From: Psococerastis gibbosa
Lineage: Eukaryota > Arthropoda > Insecta > Psocodea > Psocidae
NCBI GenBank assembly: GCA_963971405.1
Contig: OZ020486.1
Coordinates: 4,154,001-4,218,000 of the forward strand
Length of the DNA: 64,000 nucleotides
Direction: 5' to 3'
Shown: piece by piece, positions 9,379 through 18,976 of the stretch
Layout: each line of letters begins with the position of its first letter
Numbering within the stretch: position 1 is the first letter of the stretch
Translations under genes and position numbers: made by a program
The notes under the pieces: model-generated
What the model was told of the DNA's origin: nothing
Database searches by the model: none
Seen by the model: the letters and a program-made list of their open reading frames with translations, nothing else

Positions 9379-9421
9379 GACCATGTCTAACTTAGGCAAG
9401 TCTTTTGTTAATTGTAAGGAC

Positions 9422-9528
9422 TTAGTTGAGAATTCCAGAAGGTCAGGTGTCTACCAACTGTACTGTGATAACTGCAATGTTACTTACATTGGCCAAACAG
9501 GCCAAAATCGAATTAATGAGATGAATTA
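9422..9528 (+). pseudogene. PLE-2 endonuclease N-terminal fragment
   Basis: Reads SGVYQLYCDNCNVTYIGQTG, the GIY-YIG N-terminal motif, and stops within about ten codons. It belongs to the plus-strand arm. Confidence 0.65.
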
Positions 9529-9829
9529 ATAAAATAATAATTAAAACATTTTACATAACTGCAGGAATGGGAAGCTATTAGACAGATTAGAATGTATTGA
9601 AATAAATAAAAAAAACATTGTTTAATGGTTGTAATCTGGTAGATGACATACTTTCATACATCCCTCCCCACTCCTCGACCTGGCTGAAACTGTTCTCCTC
9701 CCCCCTCCCATAACAAATTGGTTTAGAGCTTAATCTCCATTTCTTTTTTAATATTGTAAATGTTGTTTTGATTTGATTTAATAAATTTGAAAAATTTGAA
9801 ATTTGAAAATAATGTCAAGTAGAAACTTG

Positions 9830-9870
9830 TTAGTCTGATGATGGTGTAACACCGAAACAGCTGTAACTAA
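9830..9870 (+). ncRNA. hammerhead ribozyme motif of PLE-2, right arm
   Basis: Stem I TTAGT (9830-9834) pairs perfectly with ACTAA (9866-9870). The core is a consensus CTGATGA (9835-9841), then one T, stem II GGTG with CACC, GAAA (9854-9857), palindromic stem III ACAGCTGT (9857-9864) and cleavage-site base A (9865). All core positions are intact. It lies in the 3' region of the element. Confidence 0.75.
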
Positions 9871-9942
9871 TTTTTAATTATATATATTTCTGTGGAAATT
9901 GTGCAAATTTGTTTAATTTTACTACTCTACTCATTAAGTTTC

Positions 9943-10279
9943 GTTTCCACGAAGTCCCGAGAGAAACCCTACATTGGTTATACTTTCCAATTTTTTTAAT
10001 TACGCCTTATGATCTTACAGCACCCTTTCATATGTCCGTATCCCTAAAAACAATATCAAGTAGGTAGATCTATAAATTGTTCGCTTACTTTGAGTTGACC
10101 ATTTAAATTTAAGTTTGGCTTGATATTTGCTAAAAATACATTTTAGGTTGATAACCTTTGATGGTCGTAGTCACAGAATACTATAATATAAAGTGTATAT
10201 ATATAGTCTTAGTTGATGACTAGAATTTGTTGATGCTATCAAAGGGGGAAAAAAACAAACAAGAAATTACCGCCATTTC
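9943..10279. other. spacer between PLE-2 and IR-b
   Basis: Non-coding 3' flank of IR-b. No recognisable repeat or RNA gene. Confidence 0.4.
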
Positions 10280-11998
10280 TTATTTATTTATTATTTTATT
10301 CATCTGAGACTGCAATACATTTGACGTGATTTTTATAAACGTAGGATTCGAAAATAACTCCACAAGAAAAATGGAACAACTAGCAAAAAGAGAGAAGACA
10401 ATGAACCGAAAAGCCCAAATTAAATTACTCATATGCAAAGGCTGGTTAACATTAAAACGTTCTGAAGTCACTTGTGCATTGTACAGTTTATACCTTTCCC
10501 AGTTATACCAGTTTTCAAATAGTCCAGATTCGATAATTTGAAGTAATTTTTGACTGAAAACTGGTATAAGCGGATGATTCTTGGGCATATAAAATGCGTT
10601 AGGCAGTGTAAATAGAGGTTCTTTTAGAAAAATTATTTTTGATGCCTTAGAAACATTTTGAGACAATAATTTATAAGAATATTCGTCCGAATTTCTAATA
10701 CCTAACTTTATATACTCATTGGCATTTGTTACAATAAGTGACATATTGAAATCTTTTTTTATCACAGATTTGGAACTTAATACAGTTTCCCATATGCCTA
10801 CTGGTTCTACTGGAAGCCATTGGGCAAATGTGTCAGGTATTATTACGCTGAGACCTGCACTTACAGCTTCTTCCAAAGTTTCATAACCTGCTTCAAATTC
10901 TACCTTAAATAAATTAATTAGCAAAGTCGATTGATGAAACCATACAATGTGTGAACTATACAGAGCAAATATGAAACTGAGGAATCGCGATGAGTTATTG
11001 TGCGAATTTATTGGAAATGATTGTGATACACTAGTGCGAATTGCATATAAGATACATTGGCTTGGGGATAATTCCTTGTAGGAAGTAATAGATAAAGCTA
11101 TTGAGAATATGATCAAAGTAGTGATTATTAGTGACCAAATAATTCCAGAAAACCCTGAATATATTCCCGAAGTTACAGACTTGGGTCCTGGTGCTGTTAA
11201 AGACCACTCAATTGTGCTTTGTGAAAAGCTGGGCACAATATCTCCGTAGCGAAAGCGATCGTAGCTTATTATAATAGCGCCATATGCTATGTCTATATTC
11301 CTATAGTGTAAATATGATACAAAGCCGGAGATTGATCCGTTGGGAAGGAGAATCCGAAAAAATGAGTTGTCATCAGGCCAAAATACTTGGCGAATTGTAA
11401 ATCCCAAATTTGCAGCTATAGTTTTGATTACTTTATCTTCGGGCCCGGAGAGTGTGACAGGAAATGCATAACTGGCTGAAAATTTGGCAAGAACTTTTAG
11501 TTCCTTATCGGGAAAGTCAGCAAGGTTTCTTTTAGGGAATAAATTAAAATTATTGAATAACACATCCAGCTTGCCAGAATCCGTCGTATGAGCCGTGAGC
11601 TCAAAATTTTCAGTTCTAAAATAGATACGGCACTGCTCCAAAACCGGAACAATGAGAACAACATCCAATAACTTGTAACTGTCCCACAACACATGGTAGT
11701 CTTTAATGTCACTAGTTACAACCACAATTCGTCCTCTAATACCTCGTAATCGTCTATCCGATATATGTTTTATAATAATTATTGCATCAGTTTCAATGTT
11801 GTTATGAAATTCGAAATCATTTGAGAGATACAGAGGTGATGAAGGCCACATTGCTTTTGGAGAAGTTTCGTCTTCTGAGTAAAAATACAATGTATTGTCA
11901 CTTAAGTACTTGTTTGTTATGGTCTGAAGGCATAACCATGTAGTCAGTGATATCAAACTTGAAGTACGGTTGACATATACAGATAATAATTCTTGCAT
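10280..11998 (-). CDS. IR-b: divergent ionotropic receptor, intronless
   Basis: A 572-residue IR-family subunit starting at a true ATG (MQELLSVYVN). S1 covers about residues 185-270 (VIKTIAANLGFTIRQVFWPDD; DIAYGAIIISYDRFRYGDIVPSF). TM1 is about 284-304, the pore region about 314-330 (IRTSVSQSFPI), TM2 about 338-362 (ending WFHQSTLLINLF), S2 about 365-520 and TM3 about 524-547. The short basic tail ends LQSQMNKIINK. The iGluR SYTANLAAF motif is missing. It is a close paralogue of IR-c, and whole stretches are identical (LWDSYKLLDVVLIVPVLEQC). Single-exon structure and clustering are typical of lineage-specific IR expansions, usually linked to taste or contact chemosensation; the ligand is unknown. 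Like its relatives it begins without an obvious signal peptide. Confidence 0.9.
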   Translation of the reverse strand: MQELLSVYVNRTSSLISLTTWLCLQTITNKYLSDNTLYFYSEDETSPKAMWPSSPLYLSNDFEFHNNIETDAIIIIKHISDRRLRGIRGRIVVVTSDIKDYHVLWDSYKLLDVVLIVPVLEQCRIYFRTENFELTAHTTDSGKLDVLFNNFNLFPKRNLADFPDKELKVLAKFSASYAFPVTLSGPEDKVIKTIAANLGFTIRQVFWPDDNSFFRILLPNGSISGFVSYLHYRNIDIAYGAIIISYDRFRYGDIVPSFSQSTIEWSLTAPGPKSVTSGIYSGFSGIIWSLIITTLIIFSIALSITSYKELSPSQCILYAIRTSVSQSFPINSHNNSSRFLSFIFALYSSHIVWFHQSTLLINLFKVEFEAGYETLEEAVSAGLSVIIPDTFAQWLPVEPVGIWETVLSSKSVIKKDFNMSLIVTNANEYIKLGIRNSDEYSYKLLSQNVSKASKIIFLKEPLFTLPNAFYMPKNHPLIPVFSQKLLQIIESGLFENWYNWERYKLYNAQVTSERFNVNQPLHMSNLIWAFRFIVFSLFASCSIFLVELFSNPTFIKITSNVLQSQMNKIINK

Positions 11999-13783
11999 CG
12001 TTACAGCCGTTGATAACGTCTCCGCTGTTCTCGCGGACTTATTAAATTAAGTTATAGCTATCAAATTGATGCATTACATTGCCATGGATGTTCATCTCTT
12101 CTCAGACCATATTCATTTATTGCTTCTAATTGTGTGGAGCCATTGCCTAAACTTCATTATCATTATTATCATCATTGGTGCTCTTGAACAACATTTTATT
12201 TATTACACCTTTTTTGTCGGTGTCAACTATTAAAACTTGTGGGGATGGAAGGTATAGTGTTACACTTGAAAGGCTGCTTTACCAATTAATTCAAACTTGT
12301 GACTATTCTCAAATTTAAACTGCTTTATTGCAACCAATCCGTAGTGTGCCGTGGGTAATTATTCGTCTTTAAGTTTCTAAATCTGGTGCATGTATCGGAT
12401 GAATTCTTTACGATATAGATATTCTCCTTTCACATGCATTGAAGCCTGAATAGCTTATTCTTCTTCATGCAACGAAATATTAAGATAGCACTTATTAATA
12501 TCAGTATTGCTAATTTTTCTCACTCGAACTTACTCAACATGCACCGATGGATAGTCAGCATCATAACTTTTTCCCAGTGGTCTTATTAATCCGGTGTGGT
12601 TGTACCTACTTAAATCAGGTGCGATTTGTAGTAAAATCTTTCAAACCAATTTTTAATAATAAGTACATCGCGTAACTGTGTAAGTTAAGTCTGTTATCCA
12701 ACAAACCGATGGTGCGGAACTAAACTCAAATTCAAAAAGTCAATATAGAGGCAATGGCATCCAAACATGAAAACATGATAAGGGATTGTTAGGACTTCAT
12801 GTGTAAAAAAAAAAATAATAATAATTATGGGTTGCATCCAATTCAATAAATCAACATAAGTGGCAATTTTATTGGTATAATTACTGAACATAGCATCATG
12901 ATTATTATACAATAGGCCTATATCTGTTATACTAAAGTACGGCAATAATTGTTTGGGGAACTTCATCAGTCTACATCGTCGGCTAAATTTGATGGATTAG
13001 GCTATCTGTGGTAGATTCCCTGCTCATGAAGTATCTTTAGATTGTGGTATAAAATTTAGGTCTATTATTTGGTGGGCTTATATAGGTGACACAACACGGG
13101 GCTACACACATCTACTTTTATATGCACCGCCCATGGGACAAATATATCAAATTTGCCCATTGCACCATACTTTTTACTACTTAGCCTACTACTGAATTTG
13201 TGCATATACTCTACAAAATTGCGAAATTTTTCTAGAACTCTCTCCTTTCCTTAAATTTAAATGGTTAAAAATGTTATGATTAAAACTTGTCGATATTTTC
13301 TTATATTAATAGGGCAAGTAGGCCTATCATTAAGGGCGGCTTCATAGTAGGATCTCCAATCTTCAAGCACATCCGATACACAAAACTATAATTTATGTTT
13401 TTGCCCCCTGCGCCGTTATTTCGAAAATTATGATTTAATACTTTCCCTGAATACAATGGCTACTTATAGACTTGTTTTATTTAATGACTATTATCACTCC
13501 CATATTATTCCGTTAATGCCACTGGCGGTTATGTGCCAAAAATAAAGTCATGCGTGCACCAAACTACACATGGAATATCTACACTTTCCTTAAAACCCCT
13601 CATGTCATGTCAAAAATATCAAATATTAAATCTACATCGGTAATTTACTTTGTCTTGCCCATTTCATTATAAGTATGGCTTAATAATTTCTGGAAACACA
13701 GGAAGAACATTTCGTTGTAGCTGATGACTAGAATTTATGAACCCATCACAATGGAAAAACGACAGACATTACACAGCAATTTA
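11999..13783. other. IR-b upstream / IR-c downstream spacer, no gene
   Basis: 12060-12240 resembles 15585-15790 (IR-c upstream), and 12500-12560 resembles 16095-16150, so the promoter side of the receptors was duplicated with the genes. 13060-13500 resembles the IR-b downstream flank. Open frames here are not preserved between copies and are not called genes. Confidence 0.55.
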
Positions 13784-15499
13784 TTACTTATTGTATTCTT
13801 CATTCTGAGACTGCAATAGATTTGTCCTGATTTTTATACACCTAGGCTTCGATAATAATTCTATAAGTAAAATGGCACCACTAGCAAAAAGGGAGAAGAT
13901 GAGTAACAGAAAAGCCCAAATTAAATTACTTATACGCAAAGGCTGGTTAACATTAAATTGTTCAGTATTCACTTGCGAATTGTGCAGTTTAAACCTTTCC
14001 CAGTCATACCACTTTCTAAAAAGTCCGGATTCAAAGATTTGAAGTAATTTTTTACCAATAGTTGGAATAAGGGGGTGATTCTTTGGCATACAAAATGCGT
14101 TAGGTAATGTAAACAGAGGTTCTTTTAGAAAAATTATTTTTGATGCAGAAGAAACATTTTGGGACAATACTTTATAAAAATATTCGTCTGCGTGCCTAAT
14201 ACCTAACTTTATATACTCATTCGCATTTATTAAAATTAGTGACATATTCAAATCTTTTACTAACGCATATTTGGAACTTAATATGGTTTTCCATATGCCT
14301 AAAGGTTCTTCTGGAAGCCACTGACGAAATGTATCAATTATTATTGCATCGAGACCTGCACTTACAGCTTCTTCCCAAGTTTCATAGCCTGCTTCAAATT
14401 CGGTTCTAAATAAATTAATAAGCAAAGTCGATTGATAAAACCATACGATGTGTGAACTATACAGAGCAAATATTAAACCGAGAAATCGTGATAGGTTGTT
14501 AAGTGTATTTAACGCAAATGATTGTGATACACTAGTGCAAATTGTATATAAGATACATCTACTTGGGGATAATTCCTTGTAGGATGTAATAGATAAAGCT
14601 ATTGAGAATATGATCAAAGTAGTGATTATTAGCGACCAAATAATTCCAGAAAACCCTGAATATATTCCCGAAGTCACAGACTTGGGTCCTGGTGCTTTTA
14701 AAGACCATTCAATTGTGCTTTGTGAAAAGGTGGGCACAATATCTCCGTAGCGAAAGCTATCATAGCTGATTATAATAGCGCCATATGCTATGTCTGCTTT
14801 CCTGTAATGCAAATATGAAGCATAACCGGAGATGGATCCGTTGGGAAAATGAATTCGAAAAAATGTGCTGTCATCAGGCCAAAATACTTGACGAATCGTA
14901 AATCCCAAATTTGCAGCTATCGTTTTGATTACTTTATCCTCTGGCCCGGTGAGTGTGGCAGGAAATGCATGACTGGGAGCGAATTTTGCAAGAATTTTTA
15001 GTTCCTTATCGGGAAAGACAGCAAGGTATCTTTTAGGGAATAAATTAAAATGATTGAATAACATATCCAGCTTGCCAGAATCCGTCTTATGAGCTGTGAG
15101 CTCAAAATTTTCAGTTCTAAAATAGATACGGCACTGCTCCAAAACCGGAACAATGAGAACAACATCCAATAACTTGTAACTGTCCCACAACACATGGTAG
15201 TCCTTAATATCACTAGTAACAATCAAAACTCGTCCTCTAATACCTCGCAATCTTCTATCCGATAGATGTTGTATGATAAGTATTGCATCAGTTTCAATGT
15301 TGTTGTGAAATTCGAAATTATTTGAAAGGTAAAGAGGTGATGAAGGCCATATTTCTTTTGGAGGAGTTTCGTCTTCTAAGTAGAAATACAAAGTATTGCT
15401 ACTTAAGTACTTGTTAGTTATGGTCTGCAGACATAACCATGTAATCATTGATACCCAACTTGAGTTATGGTTGGTACATGATGATAACAATTCCTGCAT
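13784..15499 (-). CDS. IR-c: divergent ionotropic receptor, intronless
   Basis: A 571-residue IR-family subunit. The frame extends two codons beyond the first ATG through GTG, so the start is placed at 15499 (MQELLSSCTN), aligned with IR-b. The architecture is the same: S1 (VIKTIAANLGFTIRQVFWPDD), TM1 (GIIWSLIITTLIIFSIAL), pore region (ICTSVSQSFAL), TM2 (IVWFYQSTLLINLF), S2, and TM3 (LIWAFLLLIFSLFASGAILL), with tail LLQSQNEEYNK. Differences from IR-b gather in the N terminus and S2 (for example DAIIIDTFRQWLPEEPLG), the ligand-contacting lobe. The reading frame is intact, so both copies appear functional. The inferred role is a chemosensory receptor subunit that probably needs a co-receptor IR. 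Confidence 0.9.
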   Translation of the reverse strand: MQELLSSCTNHNSSWVSMITWLCLQTITNKYLSSNTLYFYLEDETPPKEIWPSSPLYLSNNFEFHNNIETDAILIIQHLSDRRLRGIRGRVLIVTSDIKDYHVLWDSYKLLDVVLIVPVLEQCRIYFRTENFELTAHKTDSGKLDMLFNHFNLFPKRYLAVFPDKELKILAKFAPSHAFPATLTGPEDKVIKTIAANLGFTIRQVFWPDDSTFFRIHFPNGSISGYASYLHYRKADIAYGAIIISYDSFRYGDIVPTFSQSTIEWSLKAPGPKSVTSGIYSGFSGIIWSLIITTLIIFSIALSITSYKELSPSRCILYTICTSVSQSFALNTLNNLSRFLGLIFALYSSHIVWFYQSTLLINLFRTEFEAGYETWEEAVSAGLDAIIIDTFRQWLPEEPLGIWKTILSSKYALVKDLNMSLILINANEYIKLGIRHADEYFYKVLSQNVSSASKIIFLKEPLFTLPNAFCMPKNHPLIPTIGKKLLQIFESGLFRKWYDWERFKLHNSQVNTEQFNVNQPLRISNLIWAFLLLIFSLFASGAILLIELLSKPRCIKIRTNLLQSQNEEYNK

Positions 15500-18460
15500 C
15501 CTCACAGTGGTTGATCACTTTTCCACAAACTCTTTTGGATGCCTATCGATTATTCTGCGATGTTAAGTGATGTTATTGATATCAATTTGAGGCATACATA
15601 ACATTGCAATCGATTGACATCGCTTCTCTGACCATATATTATAACTTTTATGCATATAATGGCATTCTTGGTTATTTTCCCGTTGGCGTCATTCTTTTCC
15701 TTAACTTTGCCTTAACTATCATTGGAAATGATGTTTTAGAAGAAAATATTTATCAACATCTTCTTTTTGTCGGTCTAGTAGCGTCAAAAATTTTAACTAT
15801 GCTATTTGAGCTTGCACGCGTAGGGGAGTTATAAATTGTGTTAACACTGAATGAGGGTTTTAACAATTTAAAGGCAATGTTAACTTGAATCTATTATCAA
15901 CTAGCCTATTTCTACGACCATTCCATATTTTGCTGTGAGTTTTTTAAGTAAGGTGTAAGTTTCTTAATCCGCGGTTGGTGAGGAGTATCCTCGCATATAC
16001 TAGTATAACTTGCATTGAACCTTTTGGAATAGCTGTCACAACATTTAGCATAGTATTGATTGACTCTTATTTAGGCTATCAGCAATGACTAAGAACAGCA
16101 TTGTTAACTTTTCTCACTTGAACTTGATTCAACATGCATTGATAGACAGCTGATGTGGTATACTAAAGACAAACTACCGTATAGCTACTGTAATAGTCTC
16201 CTACACTAAACAGGAAAAATAATTTAGTATGTGTATATAAATGCAAATAAATTTACAAGTGGTAATTTTATTACTGAAATCTGTATACCGGCCGGTACTT
16301 ATGATAATTTCTGCCATGCATTGAAGTATGGCAATATTATTGTGTGCTAAATTTGATTGATTTCCAACCTATAGTTTCCCTTATTAGTTGTTAGGCTTAA
16401 GCACACGAGTCTGGCAGCAATTATTAATAAAGGGCGTCAGACAATCAGACATGCTGCCACGCTCTTTATTGCATCTAGGCCTATTTTGCGATATATATAT
16501 TTTTTTCATTTATTCACATAGGGCTAGGGACAATTTATTAACGGGTGCAGCGCATGGGTAGAAGGGTGCTCTAAGCGACATTTTTTAATGAGTTATTTCA
16601 GTCAGAGGCGTGTATATACTCCCCCCCCCCCCAAATGGGAAAATGTAAGACGAATCGTAAGGCGATCGTATTGTCTGTACAGTTTGTACATAGTGAAATG
16701 GCACATGTCTGGAAAGTTCAATTTTATTGAAGTCAAGACATTTCAAGGATGGAGGGGGGGGGGCTGCAAATTCTGCCACCCTTGGCACACGCGTAGTCCG
16801 CCTATTTAGAAATTCATCATTTAGAGAGGGGGTCATAATTGATTACTGTATACGTACCTAACAATTCTCTATGCATGATATATACAGTATACAATGATAA
16901 AAACAATGGCGTTATTAGAAATTGTACAAAACTACAACACGACAATCAGCAACTTGAAAAACAATCCATTGCGTGTCAGCATATAAAATTCATCACAGTC
17001 CTCGATCTATTGAAATCAATAAACGCGTATAGCCTATAAAATTTGTACGTGACCGTTCTCAGATTGGTCTATATTGGCACGTGTAAAACTGCGCAAAGCC
17101 ATTGGTGATGTAAATAACAACCCCGCGGTGCGGGGGCCGGGGGGCACTATTGACTATCACTCATAAAAAAGATGAAATAATGAGCCAAAGTGGGACGCAC
17201 CAGAGGTCTTTCGGGGGCCTACGCAGAGCTCATATAGCCACCAACAGGTATTGCAATAGCGGATTCTGGATTTTGCTCCTGATGCCAGTGGGTGGTGTAG
17301 CCATATTTTTGTAGTTAGTTTAGTTTTAGTGTTTCGTCTCCGAGGTACAGACTCATGGTTTCTGGGATCAGTATTCTGCCACCCTGATGCCATTATTGTC
17401 AGTGCACTCCCAAAGGTCGTCCAGAGTGCGCATAGGTCAGAGGGCGCATTGAATATGGGTGACTGTTGTCTTGGGTCACAGACTCACACTGCATTCGCTA
17501 ATGGTGTCCTCTGAGGCCAGTCTATATATCGGTTCTGCGTGGGTGGCTCGACGACAGTTTGTTACCTGACGTCGTTGATGGTCTGACTGGGAACCAAGGT
17601 GGGGGTTCAATGGGTATTGACTGCCGGAACCTTATACAGGACTTGAGTTTTGTAGTGATAGTAGAGGTAGATTTAAGTAAAAACTCACCGAGTCTAAAAG
17701 GCAGGCCAGTATGCCGGTGGCCATATAGCTTGTGGAGACACAGAGAATTTTATCGGTACTTGACTGACTTGCAGCAACTCGCAGTTCAACCTATAGTTGA
17801 ACACTGTGTGAACCCACTAGCGGATCTAGAAATTTGTAAAGGGGGGGGGGCTGAACTTTTGGATGGAAAGCCTATAGTCAGGAGGTCTATGATGGAGTGA
17901 AGACTTTTTGAAAGTGAGTTTTATCTTGTGTAACTTGAGTAAGAGAAGAGGGGGGGGAGGGGCTTTCCCCCATTAGCCCATAGCTGGATCCGCTAGTGTG
18001 TGAACCCACTATACTGCTATGTTCACTGACCTCAATGACCGTGTACATATGATACATATTGAAATGAAATAAAATGAAAACGTCTGGACAGTAGGTGAGC
18101 TTTAGCCCGGAAGGGGTACTCGACAAGCTAACTTATTGCCAGTAACCTGTCAGACTTGTCACCCCAGCTGGTCCGCTGGCATTTGGCAATTTGTGTGGCT
18201 GTTTTTGAGTAGCCTCGCTATGGTATGGTAGGAATACCCGAACCATAGCATGTACAAATTGTTAGTTGAGCATACCCGAACTAGCTGAGACAAGTGCAAC
18301 CAAGCAAGAAAAGGAACCGGTATGGGCAAGTTGGACCGTGCCCCCCCCCCCCTCCCCAACTTTACGCCCCCGGTATAGCCCATAGGTACCTATAGATACT
18401 CATATGCTTTTATATATGTATTATGCATATGTACTCATATCTTATGTTATCTGACCCGGA
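15500..18460. other. gene-poor spacer with homopolymer runs
   Basis: 15585-16165 is the duplicated IR-c upstream flank. After that come AT-rich DNA and several long poly-C or poly-G runs (16620-16632, 16756-16763, 17840-17849, 18341-18352). No exon with convincing splice sites or conserved residues was found. Confidence 0.45.
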
Positions 18461-18462
18461 TT

Positions 18463-18976
18463 TAGGAAGAGGCAGAGTAGGCAGCTGCCTAGAGGCCCCC
18501 ATACAAAAGGGGCCTCCACAAAATTTAATCAAAAACACGAATTTATAAAGTGAAATGTAAGTAAATTTCTTATGACAAAAATAATTTTAAATGTTTATTA
18601 TGGCGGGAAATTTAGTGTAGTGGCATTAACTGCACCTGACAGTGACACGTTACCGTTACTAAAATGAAATTATACTCTTATTTTTATTGTTCCCTCTTTT
18701 CCTAATGCCTATTTCAATCAATCAATCAAAATATATTTCCATTTTTTTTTTTTTTTTTTTTTTTTTTACAGTTTTTGTCACTTCCCTATGGGCTAGGCCC
18801 GTTTTAGGGTGGAAATTTTTACAATGTTCTAAATACTAGTATAATACAATGCATGCAGTTTAAAATGCATAAATTGTAAATTATACCCTATACAGCCTAC
18901 ATCTGCAGTGCAACATAGGGAAAGCCAATGGTCACAGAGAACTGTGCCTAGGGGCCTCCGAAGCCTAAATCCGGCC
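18463..18976. mobile_element. non-autonomous inverted-repeat element
   Basis: The left end has CCGGATTTAGG and CCTAGAGGCCCC. The right end has the opposed GGGGCCTCCGAAGC and CTAAATCCGGCCCTG. About 510 bp with no transposase and an internal run of about 28 T (18743-18770). Confidence 0.55.

Larger units (their letters stand above)
8908..9942. mobile_element. PLE-2: degenerate Penelope-like element, opposed ends
   Basis: Two arms in inverted orientation, about 8908-9240 and 9560-9942, share the 3' region (GAAACAGCTGTAACTAATTT, a C-rich stretch near 9065-9110 and 9660-9710). Each arm retains part of a GIY-YIG endonuclease. The RT is gone. Sequence differs strongly from PLE-1, so it is another lineage. 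It lies in the IR-b downstream flank and I see no counterpart at the same place downstream of IR-c, so it probably inserted after the receptor duplication. Confidence 0.75.

Noticed and set aside
15604-15834. Plus-strand open frame of 76 codons with hydrophobic content upstream of IR-c
   Set aside because: The homologous IR-b upstream region (12060-12240) does not keep the frame, so it is duplicated non-coding flank.
17157-17900. Several 60-110 codon frames near 17.2-17.9 kb
   Set aside because: No conserved residues, no splice sites of quality, and repeat phrases with poly-G runs.
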